Part shown: piece after piece, positions 7,481 to 16,081 of the stretch | Layout: each line of letters begins with the position of its first letter | How positions within the stretch are numbered: position 1 is the first letter of the stretch | Assembly (NCBI RefSeq): GCF_000373645.1 | Contig: NZ_KB892031.1 | Coordinates: 1 to 37,826, forward strand | Direction of reading: 5' to 3' | Length of the DNA stretch: 37,826 nucleotides | DNA from: Streptomyces sp. ATexAB-D23 | Lineage (GTDB): Bacteria; Actinomycetota; Actinomycetes; Streptomycetales; Streptomycetaceae | Made by a program: the position numbers and the translations under genes | The notes under the pieces: generated by a model | What the model saw: the letters and a program-made list of their open reading frames with translations, nothing else | Databases searched by the model: none | Told to the model about the DNA's origin: nothing

Positions 7481-8748
7481 CGCGTGCTCCCTTCGACCCG
7501 CGCCAGCACCATGGCGCTCTGGAATCCGCCGAATCCGCTGCCCACGGTGAGCACCGTGTCCGTGCGGTGGTCCCGCGCGGTGAGCGGCACGTAGTCGAGG
7601 TCGCACTCGGGGTCGGCTGTGTGCAGGTTGGCCGTGGGGGGAACGACGTTGTTCTCCATGGCCAGGGCGCAGGCGGCGATCTCGATGGATCCGATCGCGC
7701 CCAGCGAGTGCCCCACCATCGACTTGATGGAGCTGACCGGGGTGCGGTAGGCGTGGTCGCCGAGACTCTTCTTGAACGCGGCGGTCTCGTGCCGGTCGTT
7801 CTGCTTGGTGCCGGAGCCGTGCGCGTTGATGTAGTCGATGCGGTCACCGGTAATCCGGGCCTCGTCCAGGGCCACCCTGATGGCCTCGGCCATCTCCTCG
7901 CCGTCGGGGCGCAGCCCGGTCATGTGGAAGGCGTTGCAGCGGGAGGCGTAGCCGGAGATCTCGGCGTAGATGTGCGCGCCGCGCCGCCGGGCGCTCTCCA
8001 GTTCCTCCAGGACGAACACGGCGGACCCCTCGCCCAGGACGAATCCGTTGCGGGTGCCGTCGAAGGGCCGGGAGGCCTGCTCCGGGGCGTCGTCGCGCGG
8101 GGTGGTCGCCTTGATCGCGTCGAAGCACGCCATCGTGATCGGGGAGATCGGGGCGTCGGAGGCTCCGGCGATCATGACGTCCACCGAGCCCTCGCGCAGC
8201 AGCTCGACGGCGTATCCGACGGAGTCCAGGCCGGAGGTGCAGCCGGTGGACACGACGGTGCTGGGTCCCTGTGCGCCCACGGCCCAGGCGACTTCGGCGG
8301 CGAAGGAGCTGGGGACGAAGTAGTTGTAGAGGTGGGGGATGGCGTACTCGTGGTCGACCAGGTCCAGCCGGCCCTCGTCGCTGACGACTCGGTACTCCTC
8401 GTCGAGCCCCATGGTCGCGCCGACCGCGCTGCCGATCGTGACGCCGAGCCGGTACGGGTCCATGGCGCCCACGTCGAGGCCGCTGTCGGCGACCGCTTCC
8501 CGGGTGGCGACGATCGCGAGCTGCGCCGCCCGGTCCATGCGCCGGATCTCCTGGGGGCTCAGGCCGCTCGCCTCGGCGTCGAAGTCGATCTCGGCGGCCA
8601 CCCGGGACCGGAACGGTGCGGGGTCGAAGAAGGTGATGCCGCGGGTGGCGGTGCGGCCTTCGCTGAGCAGGCTCCAGAAGTCCTTGACCCCGACGCCGCC
8701 GGGGGCGAGGACGCCGATGCCGGTGATGACCACCCTGCGCCGGGTCAC
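7477..8748 (-). CDS. Ketosynthase alpha (type II PKS)
   Basis: A 423-residue beta-ketoacyl synthase with active-site Cys170 (STGCTSGLDS), His310 (NAHGSGTKQND), Lys342 and His347 (SMVGHSLGA). It performs the repeated Claisen condensations of malonyl-ACP that build the polyketide, as a heterodimer with the CLF. The GTG at 8748 overlaps the stop of the cyclase gene (GTGA), and its own stop overlaps the CLF start, so cyclase, KS-alpha and CLF are one coupled block. The order cyclase, KS-alpha, CLF, ACP, KR, aromatase is that of urd, lan, jad and pga clusters. Confidence 0.97.
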   Translation of the reverse strand: MTRRRVVITGIGVLAPGGVGVKDFWSLLSEGRTATRGITFFDPAPFRSRVAAEIDFDAEASGLSPQEIRRMDRAAQLAIVATREAVADSGLDVGAMDPYRLGVTIGSAVGATMGLDEEYRVVSDEGRLDLVDHEYAIPHLYNYFVPSSFAAEVAWAVGAQGPSTVVSTGCTSGLDSVGYAVELLREGSVDVMIAGASDAPISPITMACFDAIKATTPRDDAPEQASRPFDGTRNGFVLGEGSAVFVLEELESARRRGAHIYAEISGYASRCNAFHMTGLRPDGEEMAEAIRVALDEARITGDRIDYINAHGSGTKQNDRHETAAFKKSLGDHAYRTPVSSIKSMVGHSLGAIGSIEIAACALAMENNVVPPTANLHTADPECDLDYVPLTARDHRTDTVLTVGSGFGGFQSAMVLARVEGSTR

Positions 8749-9074
8749 GCGGAACCGTCCCAGTGGTAGAAGCGGGTCGCCATCGCGTCGGCGGGCGAGC
8801 GCCAGGTGGCGGGGTCGTACGCCTCGATGAACGGCTTGAGGTCGTCGCTGATGGCGATGAACCGGGGGTCGGTCTTGGCCTGTTCGATCAGCCGGCCGCC
8901 GTTGTCCTCGTCGAATTCCTGGAGGTGGAAGTACAGGCCGCGGTAGGAGAACAGCTGGCGGCGCCGGGTGCCCATGAGGTGCGGCATCTCCGTCTTGTCG
9001 AAGGCCTCGAACAGACCGGCTACATCGGGTCCGGAACCCGGGTCCATCCGCGCGACGATCAAGGTGCTGTGCAT
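8745..9074 (-). CDS. Angucycline cyclase (JadI/UrdF/PgaF-like, TcmI family)
   Basis: A 109-residue protein starting MHSTLIVARM and containing MGTRRRQLFSYRGLYFHLQ, highly typical of the small ferredoxin-like-fold cyclases of angucycline clusters. These close the last rings to give the bent benz[a]anthracene skeleton (UWM6/prejadomycin). It is the best single sign that the product is an angucycline rather than an anthracycline. The ATG at 9074 lies 34 bases after the FAD monooxygenase stop, and its stop overlaps the KS-alpha start. Confidence 0.95.
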   Translation of the reverse strand: MHSTLIVARMDPGSGPDVAGLFEAFDKTEMPHLMGTRRRQLFSYRGLYFHLQEFDEDNGGRLIEQAKTDPRFIAISDDLKPFIEAYDPATWRSPADAMATRFYHWDGSA

Positions 9075-9107
9075 GGTCTCTTCTCTCTTCTCTGGGGTGT
9101 ACGGGGG

Positions 9108-10577
9108 TCAGAGCGCCGGTCCGAACCAGCGCTCCAGGGCCATCGGGAGGTCGCTGTGGCTTCCCGGTGCGGCCCAGGCCACGTAGCCGTCGGGGCGGAT
9201 GAGAATGGCGGTGGTGCCGTCCAGTGATCCGTCGTCCGGCAGGGCCTTCGGTTCGGCGGTCACCACGTCCACGCGGTCCGTCCAGCCGGCCGCGCGGCGG
9301 CGCAGTTCGGCGTTGTCCGTGAGGTCGAGGAGGACGCCGCGGGCGCCGTGCAGGGCCTCGGTGCTGCTGCCGGGGCTGGTGATGCCGGTCAGTCGCAGGT
9401 CCGGCATCCGGCGGCCGAGCAGGGGGTGGGTGCCGGCGGCGATGCCGTAGCGGATCTCCAGTCCGCTGACCATGGCGGCCAGGTGGCGGCTGACCGGTTC
9501 GTAGGCGATGAGTTCCTTGAAGACGTCCCGCAGGGGCTGGACCTCGGCGCCGCTGAGGAACAGCAGGCCCTGGGCCCGGGTGTTCATCAGGAGGCGCTTG
9601 CCCACGGGGTGGCGCTCGTCGTGGTAGGTGTCCAGGAACGCGTCGTCCATCCGGCCCCGGACGACGGCCGCGAGCTTCCAGCCGAGGTTGACGGCGTCCT
9701 GGATGCTGGTGTTCATGCCCTGGCCGCCGGCCGGCAGGTGGATGTGCGCGGAGTCGCCGGCCAGCAGGATGCGGCCCTGCCGGTAGTGGGTGGCCTGGCG
9801 GGTGGCATCCCCGAAGGAGCTGACCCAGACCGGTTCGCCGTGCGAGATGTCGTCCCCGGTCAGCCGCTTCCAGGCGGCGGCCACCTCGTCGTACGACGGC
9901 GGGGTCTCGCGCCGCTGGGGCGGTGTTCCGCGCTCGCACACGATCAGCCGGGTGATGCCGCCCGGGAGCGGTCCCACCATGACCATGCCGCCGGGCAGTG
10001 TCTCGCCGATCATGCGGGGCGACAGGTCGAGCCCCTTCACGTCGGCGAGGAACATCTCCATCGTCGAGGCGGTGCCGGGGAATTCGAATCCGGCTTCCTT
10101 GCGGACCAGGCTGCGCCCGCCGTCGCATCCCACGAGGTAGGGCGCGGTCAGCCGGTGGACGCCTTCGGGGCCGCGTACCTCCGCCTCGACGTGGTCGCCG
10201 GCGTCCTTGACGGAGAGCAGTTCGTGGCTGCGCCGTATGTCGCCGCCGAGGGAGGTGACCCACTCCTCCAGCACGGTTTCGGTGTGTGACTGGGGGATGG
10301 TCTTGGCGGCCTGGTGGGCGCCGTCCAGGATGGAGAAGTCGATCGGCAGGCCGCCGAAGTGCCCCTGGTCGCTGACCTCGATGTCACCGAACCGGGAGAG
10401 CAGACCGCGCTGGTCGAAGACCTCCATCGTGCGGGCGGTGAAGCCCAGTCCCCGTGATTCCCCGGTCCGCCGGGCGAGCTTTTCGAGGACGACGACGTCG
10501 ACCCCGGCCAGCCGCAGTTCACCGGCGAGCATCATTCCGGCCGGTCCGGCTCCGACGACGATCACTTGAGTGTCCAT
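9108..10577 (-). CDS. FAD-dependent angucyclinone hydroxylase (PgaE/UrdE/JadH-like)
   Basis: A 489-residue class A flavoprotein hydroxylase: GAGPAG near residues 9-14, CDGGRSLVRK, and LLAGDSAHIHLPAGGQGMNT. PgaE and UrdE oxygenate C12 of the prejadomycin-type intermediate using NADPH and O2, and sit immediately upstream of the cyclase gene, as here. The ATG at 10577 has an excellent ribosome site (AAGGAGG). A strong hairpin (10622-10653) precedes it, so this gene may begin the core transcript. It closely resembles the monooxygenase at 12109-13602 and the N-terminal half of the fusion at 1715-4072. Confidence 0.93.
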   Translation of the reverse strand: MDTQVIVVGAGPAGMMLAGELRLAGVDVVVLEKLARRTGESRGLGFTARTMEVFDQRGLLSRFGDIEVSDQGHFGGLPIDFSILDGAHQAAKTIPQSHTETVLEEWVTSLGGDIRRSHELLSVKDAGDHVEAEVRGPEGVHRLTAPYLVGCDGGRSLVRKEAGFEFPGTASTMEMFLADVKGLDLSPRMIGETLPGGMVMVGPLPGGITRLIVCERGTPPQRRETPPSYDEVAAAWKRLTGDDISHGEPVWVSSFGDATRQATHYRQGRILLAGDSAHIHLPAGGQGMNTSIQDAVNLGWKLAAVVRGRMDDAFLDTYHDERHPVGKRLLMNTRAQGLLFLSGAEVQPLRDVFKELIAYEPVSRHLAAMVSGLEIRYGIAAGTHPLLGRRMPDLRLTGITSPGSSTEALHGARGVLLDLTDNAELRRRAAGWTDRVDVVTAEPKALPDDGSLDGTTAILIRPDGYVAWAAPGSHSDLPMALERWFGPAL

Positions 10578-10621
10578 GCACCCTCCTTGTTCGGTCCTGC
10601 GCGGGACGATCCGGAAAAGAC

Positions 10622-10653
10622 GAACGGCCCAGGTCCGAGGACCTGGGCCGTTC
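10622..10653 (-). terminator. Perfect hairpin between ABM and FAD monooxygenase genes
   Basis: A 14-bp perfect stem (arms around AACGGCCCAGGTC) closes on a CGAG tetraloop. It lies 15 bases past the ABM gene stop (10669) and 44 bases before the monooxygenase start (10577). There is no T-run, as is usual for Streptomyces terminators. It probably ends or attenuates transcripts from the upstream tailoring genes, or acts as an RNA-stabilising stem. Confidence 0.7.
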
Positions 10654-10668
10654 CGGGAAGCCGAGAAG

Positions 10669-11307
10669 TCAGCGGGTCACGGCACCCGCGAGGACGTACC
10701 TCTTGCCGCCTATGCCGCGGACGCCGGGCATCGTGATGGCCTCCAGGCACTCCTTGGGGCGGCTGCTCTTCATGAAGCCCACGTGGGCGTCCTCGTCGAC
10801 CCACTCGGCCCAGTTGAGGACGCGGGTGCCGTCGAGGCTGATGTGGAAGTGGGAGGCGACCAGGCCGGGGAACGGGGTGCCGAGCGGCCCGTCGATGAGG
10901 TTGTCGATCGAGCGCCGCTGCCGGTCCCGGCCGTCCACGTCGAAGACGGGGGGCACCAGCATGGTGGGGACGCTGCCGGGTTCCAGGACCCGGCCCCGGT
11001 AGAGCTTGTAGCGGACCGGCTCGGTGGTGTTCTCGTCCGGTTCGCCGAGGCCGCCCTCCCGTACGAACGCGCGGTAGGCGTCGTCGGAGGTCCACTGGGC
11101 GTACGTGAGCACGTTCTCGCCCTCGGTGCTGGTGAAGACGCTCACGGAGAGGAAGCCCTCGGGCAGCGAACCGTTTCTGTACGGCGCCAGGACCCGTTCC
11201 GCCTCCGCGCGCTGGTGTCCGGGGCCCCCGACGTACAGCGGGGTCACGAGCGCGACTCCGGTATCCGTGCGGGCGACGTCCGGAAAGGGACTGGGGGCAT
11301 CGGCCAT
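10669..11307 (-). CDS. Didomain ABM-type oxygenase, JadG/GilOII/AlpJ-like (copy 1)
   Basis: A 212-residue protein with two tandem antibiotic-biosynthesis-monooxygenase (ferredoxin-like) domains. The N-terminal half contains NVLTYAQWTSDDAYRAFV and the C-terminal half HFHISLDGTRVLNWAEWV, the usual strand-helix signature of the ABM family. In jadomycin, gilvocarcin, kinamycin and fluostatin pathways, proteins of this family (JadG, GilOII, AlpJ, FlsG) catalyse oxidative B-ring cleavage or contraction of dehydrorabelomycin-type intermediates. The ATG is at 11307. It is followed by the hairpin at 10622-10653 and preceded by a homologue. The family is clear by eye; the particular ring reaction is inferred from context. 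Confidence 0.82.
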   Translation of the reverse strand: MADAPSPFPDVARTDTGVALVTPLYVGGPGHQRAEAERVLAPYRNGSLPEGFLSVSVFTSTEGENVLTYAQWTSDDAYRAFVREGGLGEPDENTTEPVRYKLYRGRVLEPGSVPTMLVPPVFDVDGRDRQRRSIDNLIDGPLGTPFPGLVASHFHISLDGTRVLNWAEWVDEDAHVGFMKSSRPKECLEAITMPGVRGIGGKRYVLAGAVTR

Positions 11308-11417
11308 GGGCTTCTCCTTCGTGCCGTCACTGTCGGACCGTCATCGCTGCCGGGCCGTCAACCATGATGGCAAAAGCCGGAGTCCAATGATCCGATTTGT
11401 ACCCTGTCAGCCATTCA

Positions 11418-12077
11418 TCAGGAGCCGATGGCGCGATACAGGTGGTAGCGGGTGAAGCCGATGGGGCGGACGCCCGGGGTCCGGGTGGCCAGGCGCAGCG
11501 ACCGGTGCCGGGTGGCGCCCTCCAGGAACGCGATGTGCTCCTCGTCGCTCGTCCACTCGGCGAAGTTGATGACGCGGGTGCCGTCGATGCTGAGGTGGAA
11601 GTGGGAGGCGATCAGTCCGCGCTGGTCGGTACGGGGTGACTTCTCGATGTTCTCCGTGACGGAGGAGACGATGTGCTCCTGGCGTTCGCGGCCGTCGACG
11701 TCGAAGCTGGCGATGACCACCGAGGCCGCCGGGCCGGTCCCGGGGGCGAGCGGCACGCTCCGGTGCAGGCGGTACTCGACCGGCTCGACCCGTGCGGCCG
11801 GCGAGGGAAGGGCGCGGATGAAGGGCCGGTAGCCGTCGGGGTGCGCGCACTGGGCGTACGTCATCGCGGTGAAGTCGTCGCTGCCCGTGCTCAGGTAGCA
11901 GGAGAAGGAGAGGATGTCCGCGGGCCGGGACGCCTCTTCCCAGGCGTCCGCGATCTCGTCGAGAACGGCGCGGCCCTGCTCCTGACCGGCCACGTGCCAG
12001 TAGGTCATGAAGACGGCGTGCGCGTCCCCGCGGTCGATGACGGGTGCGGCCGCCTGCTGGGTCCGGGTCCTGGTCAT
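11418..12077 (-). CDS. Didomain ABM-type oxygenase (copy 2)
   Basis: A 219-residue homologue of the neighbouring protein with the same two-domain layout. The second domain carries HFHLSIDGTRVINFAEWTSD, nearly the same as HFHISLDGTRVLNWAEWVDE in copy 1, while the first is more diverged. It probably acts on the same angucyclinone scaffold. Having two suggests sequential oxidations or a heteromeric enzyme. The ATG is at 12077; 31 bases separate it from the upstream FAD monooxygenase stop (12109). The 110 bases to copy 1 have lower GC and could hold a promoter, but I see no convincing box. Confidence 0.8.
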   Translation of the reverse strand: MTRTRTQQAAAPVIDRGDAHAVFMTYWHVAGQEQGRAVLDEIADAWEEASRPADILSFSCYLSTGSDDFTAMTYAQCAHPDGYRPFIRALPSPAARVEPVEYRLHRSVPLAPGTGPAASVVIASFDVDGRERQEHIVSSVTENIEKSPRTDQRGLIASHFHLSIDGTRVINFAEWTSDEEHIAFLEGATRHRSLRLATRTPGVRPIGFTRYHLYRAIGS

Positions 12078-12108
12078 GGTCGTCTCCTGTCTCGTGGGGT
12101 GGCCGGGC

Positions 12109-13602
12109 TCAGCCGGTGGGCTCGCCGAAGCAGTGGTGCAGGGCGGTGGAGAGGTCGCCGGATCCGGCCACCCAGGCCACGTAGCCGTCGGGGCGCACCA
12201 GTACGGCGTCGGCGTCGACCGTCTCGCCGGCCGGCCCGGTGGCGTGGGGGCGGGCGGCGCGGACGACGTCCACCCGGGGCGCCCAGCGGGCGGCGGTGCG
12301 CGCGGGTGCGGGGTCGGTGCCCAGGGACAGCAGTACGCCGCGGGCGGGGTGGAGCAGCCGGGTGCTGCGGGTCTTCTCCCCGTCGTCCAGCACCAGCGGG
12401 ATGTCCGGCAGCCGCCGCCCGAGCAGCGGGTGGTCGCCGGGTCCGACGTCGTAGCGGATCTCCAGGCCGCTGACGAGCCCCGCCAGCAGCAGTGCGGCCT
12501 CCTCGCCGCCGAAGACCTGGGTGAGGACGTCGCGCAGGGGCTGCATCTCGGGTCCGCCGAGGAACAGTGAGGCCTGGGCCCGGGTGTTGCGCAGCAGTTC
12601 GGCGCCGACCGGGTGGCGTTCCGCGTGGTAGCTGTCCAGGAGTGTTCCGGGTACGCGGCCGGTGACGACGGCGCCCAGTTTCCAGCCGAGGTTGACGGCG
12701 TCCTGGATGCTGACGTTCATGCCCTGGCCGCTGGCGGGCAGGTGGACGTGCGCGGCGTCCCCGGCGAGCATGACCCGGCCCTTGCGGTACTCGGACGCCT
12801 GCCGGGCCGCGTCCCCGAAGGAGCTGACCCAGACGGGTGTGGCGCCGGTGATGTCGTCGCCGCTGACCCGTTTCCAGGCGTCGGCCACTTCGCTGAAGGC
12901 CGGGGGCCCGGTGCGTTCCCGCGGTGCCCTGCCGTGCTCGGAGACGACGATCCGGACCATTCCGCCGCCCAGGGGTGCGGCGAGCAGCATGCCTCCGGGG
13001 CGGCGCTCCCCGGACCATTTCGGCGGGAGCCGGAGGTCCTTCACATCGGCGAGCAGCAGTTCGGCGGTGGCGTCGGTGCCGGGGAAGTCGAAGCCGCCGG
13101 CCCGGCGGACGGTGCTGCGGCCGCCGTCGCACCCGACGAGGTAGGACGCGGTCAGCCCGACCTCGCCGTCGGGGCCGTCGGCCCACACCTCGACCCGGTC
13201 GCCGTTGTCGGTGAAGCGGGTCAGCCGGTGGCCGCGCCGGATGTCGGCGCCGAGCTCCGCCGCCCACTCCCCCAGCGCGGCGACGGTACGGGCCTGGGAG
13301 ATGCCGGTGACACTGGCGTGGCGTCCGTCGCCGACCGCGAAGTCGACCGGGACGCTGCCGAAGTGGCCGCCGGGGGAACGTTTCAGCTCACCGAACCTCG
13401 GCAGCAGCCCGCGCTGGTCGAACACCTCCAGGGTGCGGGCGGTGAATCCCATGCCGCGCGACTCGGCGGTCGGCCGGCTCTCCTGTTCCAGGACCACGAC
13501 CTCGGCGCCGGCCAGCCGTAGTTCGGCGGCCAGCATGAGCCCCGCGGGCCCCGCTCCTGCCACGACGACGTCGGTGTCCCGCTGTGCGGACTGCCCCTGC
13601 AT
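12109..13602 (-). CDS. FAD-dependent aromatic hydroxylase (second PgaE-like paralogue)
   Basis: A 497-residue class A flavoprotein: GAGPAG near 17-22, CDGGRSTVRR, LAGDAAHVHLPASGQGMN and a thioredoxin-like C-terminal domain ending VRPDGYVAWVAG. Its similarity to the 9108-10577 protein is obvious throughout. It should add a hydroxyl to the aromatic skeleton or assist the ring-opening oxygenases. The ATG is at 13602, and the ferredoxin stop (13609-13611) is 6 bases upstream, so the genes are coupled. The position of hydroxylation is unknown. Confidence 0.9.
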   Translation of the reverse strand: MQGQSAQRDTDVVVAGAGPAGLMLAAELRLAGAEVVVLEQESRPTAESRGMGFTARTLEVFDQRGLLPRFGELKRSPGGHFGSVPVDFAVGDGRHASVTGISQARTVAALGEWAAELGADIRRGHRLTRFTDNGDRVEVWADGPDGEVGLTASYLVGCDGGRSTVRRAGGFDFPGTDATAELLLADVKDLRLPPKWSGERRPGGMLLAAPLGGGMVRIVVSEHGRAPRERTGPPAFSEVADAWKRVSGDDITGATPVWVSSFGDAARQASEYRKGRVMLAGDAAHVHLPASGQGMNVSIQDAVNLGWKLGAVVTGRVPGTLLDSYHAERHPVGAELLRNTRAQASLFLGGPEMQPLRDVLTQVFGGEEAALLLAGLVSGLEIRYDVGPGDHPLLGRRLPDIPLVLDDGEKTRSTRLLHPARGVLLSLGTDPAPARTAARWAPRVDVVRAARPHATGPAGETVDADAVLVRPDGYVAWVAGSGDLSTALHHCFGEPTG

Positions 13603-13608
13603 GCCGTC

Positions 13609-13854
13609 TCACCCCTTGCTCTCGTGTGCGTTCTCGCGTGCGGCCGCGCCGGGGCCCTTCTCGGTGACGGTGATCGCGCCGGTCGGGCAGCAGTCGGCGA
13701 TGGACCGCAGCAGCTCCGTCCGTTCGTCGCCTCCGTCGCCGGGCAGCGGCACGGCGAGTCCTTCGTCGTCCAGGAGGAACAGGTCCGGTGCCATCGACTC
13801 GCACAGCCCCGTCCCGAGGCACAGCGTGCGGTCGATGCGGGCGGAGGCGCTCAT
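13609..13854 (-). CDS. 3Fe-4S type ferredoxin, P450 partner
   Basis: An 81-residue acidic protein. The cluster cysteines are visible as CLGTGLC near the N-terminus and CCPTGAI near the C-terminus, the pattern of the single-cluster actinobacterial ferredoxins that pass electrons to P450s. It lies 33 bases downstream of the P450 gene, the usual arrangement. The ATG is at 13854. No ferredoxin reductase is in the window, so a host enzyme presumably supplies electrons. Confidence 0.92.
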   Translation of the reverse strand: MSASARIDRTLCLGTGLCESMAPDLFLLDDEGLAVPLPGDGGDERTELLRSIADCCPTGAITVTEKGPGAAARENAHESKG

Positions 13855-13887
13855 GACGGCCGCCCGGGGCCGTTGGGGGCACGCATG

Positions 13888-15150
13888 TCAGGCCTCCTGG
13901 GATGCCCGCGCGGCGGCCTTCGGCGATGCGGCGACGGGCAGCGCGACCAGGCGGCGGATCGCCCAGTTGTCGATGTACCGCACGGAGTCCCGGGGCGCGT
14001 CGAGGACCAGTTCCGGGAAGCGGTCGATGAGGGCGGGGATGGCGATGGCGCCCTCCAGACGGGCCAGCGCCGCGCCCAGGCAGTTGTGCAGCCCGTGCCC
14101 GAAGCCGACGTGCCGGTGGCCCTGGCGCCCGAGGTCCAGGAGCTCGGGCCGTTCGAAGCGGCGCGGGTCGCGGTTGGCCGCCAGGAGTCCGACGATCACC
14201 GGGGCCCCTGCGGGCAGGACGGTGCCGGCGAGTTCCACCTCCTGTGTGGTGACCCGGAACAGGGCGGTGCTCAGCGCCCCGTCGTAGCGCAGGAGTTCCT
14301 CGACGGCCGGTTCGGCCAGCTCGGGCCGGGCCCGCAGCAGCTCGGCCTGGCCGGGGTGGTCGAGCAGCGAGAGGACGGCGTTGCCGATGAAGCCGCGCAC
14401 GGTGTCGCTGCCGCCCATGATGATGGCGGCGACGAGGCCGATCAGCTCGTCCTCGGTCAGCTCCTCGTCGTCGTCCACGCCCCGGATCAGGGCGGAGGTC
14501 AGGTCGTCGGCGGGCTTGCTGCGCTTGTCGGCGACCAGTTCGGCCGCGTACTCGCAGATCCTGCCGAACGCCTCGGGCACCTTGTGCATGAGCGCGGGGT
14601 CGGACGGGAACGCCTCGTTGAGCGCGCTGACCAGTTCGCGGTGGCGTTCGATGCGCATGCCGAGGATCTCGCCCAGGACGCCGGCGGACACCTCGCCCGC
14701 GTAGTCGTCCATGACGTCGAAGGTGTCGCGGCGCGCGCAGTCGGCGAGGACCCGGTCGACCTGTTCCTGGACGGTCGTGCGCCACTGTTCCACCCGCCGG
14801 GTGGTGAAGGCGCCCATCGCCCGCCGCCGCAGCTTGGTGTGGTGGGGCGGGTCGACCACGGAGATGCCACGCCCCAGGATGGTGCCCTCGGCGGCGACCA
14901 GACCGGCGGCCCGGAACTCGTCGTTGGCCCAGGTGGAGGCCTCCGCGCTGTAGCGCTGGTCGGCGAGTACGGCCTTGACGTCGTCGTAGCGGGTCACGAG
15001 CCAGGTTCTTACGTCGCCGGCCGGGAAGCGGAACTCGTGGACCGGGGAGTTCTCCCGCAGCCAGGCGAGGGTGGTGTGCGGGTCCTGGTAGTAGGCGGGT
15101 GAGAACAGGGCGGCGGGTGGTTGCGCCGGTGTCGGCGTCGACAGCGTCAT
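13888..15150 (-). CDS. Cytochrome P450 monooxygenase
   Basis: A 420-residue bacterial class I P450. The haem loop FGHGLHNCLGAALARLE gives ligand Cys357, the ExxR pair is in EELLR (Glu285, Arg288), and the I-helix oxygen-activation motif reads GGSDT (246-250; the usual leading Ala is Gly). It is expected to hydroxylate or couple the angucyclinone late in the pathway. The ATG at 15150 has GGAGAGGA upstream and was preferred to a start 17 codons earlier. The ferredoxin gene follows and the SCO6745-like gene precedes with a 31-base gap. Confidence 0.95.
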   Translation of the reverse strand: MTLSTPTPAQPPAALFSPAYYQDPHTTLAWLRENSPVHEFRFPAGDVRTWLVTRYDDVKAVLADQRYSAEASTWANDEFRAAGLVAAEGTILGRGISVVDPPHHTKLRRRAMGAFTTRRVEQWRTTVQEQVDRVLADCARRDTFDVMDDYAGEVSAGVLGEILGMRIERHRELVSALNEAFPSDPALMHKVPEAFGRICEYAAELVADKRSKPADDLTSALIRGVDDDEELTEDELIGLVAAIIMGGSDTVRGFIGNAVLSLLDHPGQAELLRARPELAEPAVEELLRYDGALSTALFRVTTQEVELAGTVLPAGAPVIVGLLAANRDPRRFERPELLDLGRQGHRHVGFGHGLHNCLGAALARLEGAIAIPALIDRFPELVLDAPRDSVRYIDNWAIRRLVALPVAASPKAAARASQEA

Positions 15151-15181
15151 GGCTGGTCCTCTCCGGGGGCGGGCTGCGGGG

Positions 15182-16081
15182 TCAGAGCGCGTTCCAGACA
15201 TCGGCCGAGGGCGCGAAGAAGCCGCGCAGCGGGGGCGGGAAGACCCCGGCGTCGGCGGCGGTCCCGACGAGCCGGTGCACGTAGCGGGCCAGCCGCTCGA
15301 CGCCCGCGGCTCCCAGGGCCTCGTAGGGGCGGCGGTCGAGCCGGGTCGTCTCCGCCTCCACTTCGTCCCTGAGCGCCGTACCGCGCGGGGTGATCCTGCC
15401 CTCCGCGTCGACCAGTCCGCGGTCGGCGAGGCGCTCCCGTCCGGCCGACCACTCGGCCTCCGTCCAGCCGCGCATGGGCATGACGATCTCCTTGGCCATG
15501 CCGTGGCTGCTGGCGCAGTCGATCACGAGCGAGTCGACGCCGGTCAGTTCGAAGTGGCCGAGTACGGCGACGTGTCCGTCGCCCCGGTGCTCGCGCAGCA
15601 TCGTCGCCGCGTGCCACAGGGCCGTGTGCGGGCGTTCCGGCAGGTCGAGCGCGGCGTTCGCCGCGTACAGCGGGCGTCCGGGCAGCGCACCCGCCTCGGC
15701 CGCGGCGGTCGCGAGCTTCGCCGCCTCCGACAGCTCCGCGGAGCGCACGGTCTCGGCCCCCAGCAGGCGTTCGAGGGCGGCGGCGACGGCGTTCTCGCGG
15801 GCCCGCAGGGCCTGTCCGGGCGATATGAGATCCCAGAGCGCGGGAATTCTTTCGGCGACGAGACGGGGGGCGAAGGAGTTGAATACAGCAGTCACCACAG
15901 CGGGGTCCACGATGCCCAGTGCGGACGCGCGGCCGGCAAGGTAGACGCTCGAATGATCATCGATGCCGAACGGTCCGACTTCGGTGGCCAAATCGCTTGT
16001 GAAATAGGGAATTGAATGAAGCGCGTTCACTGCCTGAGCGCAATGACGCGCGTATCCGTGATTTCTGTCCTGCTGATCCAT
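15182..16081 (-). CDS. SCO6745/SalK-family protein
   Basis: A 299-residue soluble protein that I recognise as the SCO6745 (SalK-like) family by its N-terminal layout: HSIPYFTSD, then LAGRASALG, then AVFNSFAPRLV. The C-terminal half has a winged-helix look (ERLADRGLVDAEGRITPRG), so it may bind DNA or be a degenerate MarR-like protein. Its biochemical function is unknown. It is the first gene of the long minus-strand group, starting at ATG 16081 with GAGGG upstream, next to a 559-base divergent promoter region. That position suggests co-expression with the P450 and oxygenases. Confidence 0.72.
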   Translation of the reverse strand: MDQQDRNHGYARHCAQAVNALHSIPYFTSDLATEVGPFGIDDHSSVYLAGRASALGIVDPAVVTAVFNSFAPRLVAERIPALWDLISPGQALRARENAVAAALERLLGAETVRSAELSEAAKLATAAAEAGALPGRPLYAANAALDLPERPHTALWHAATMLREHRGDGHVAVLGHFELTGVDSLVIDCASSHGMAKEIVMPMRGWTEAEWSAGRERLADRGLVDAEGRITPRGTALRDEVEAETTRLDRRPYEALGAAGVERLARYVHRLVGTAADAGVFPPPLRGFFAPSADVWNAL

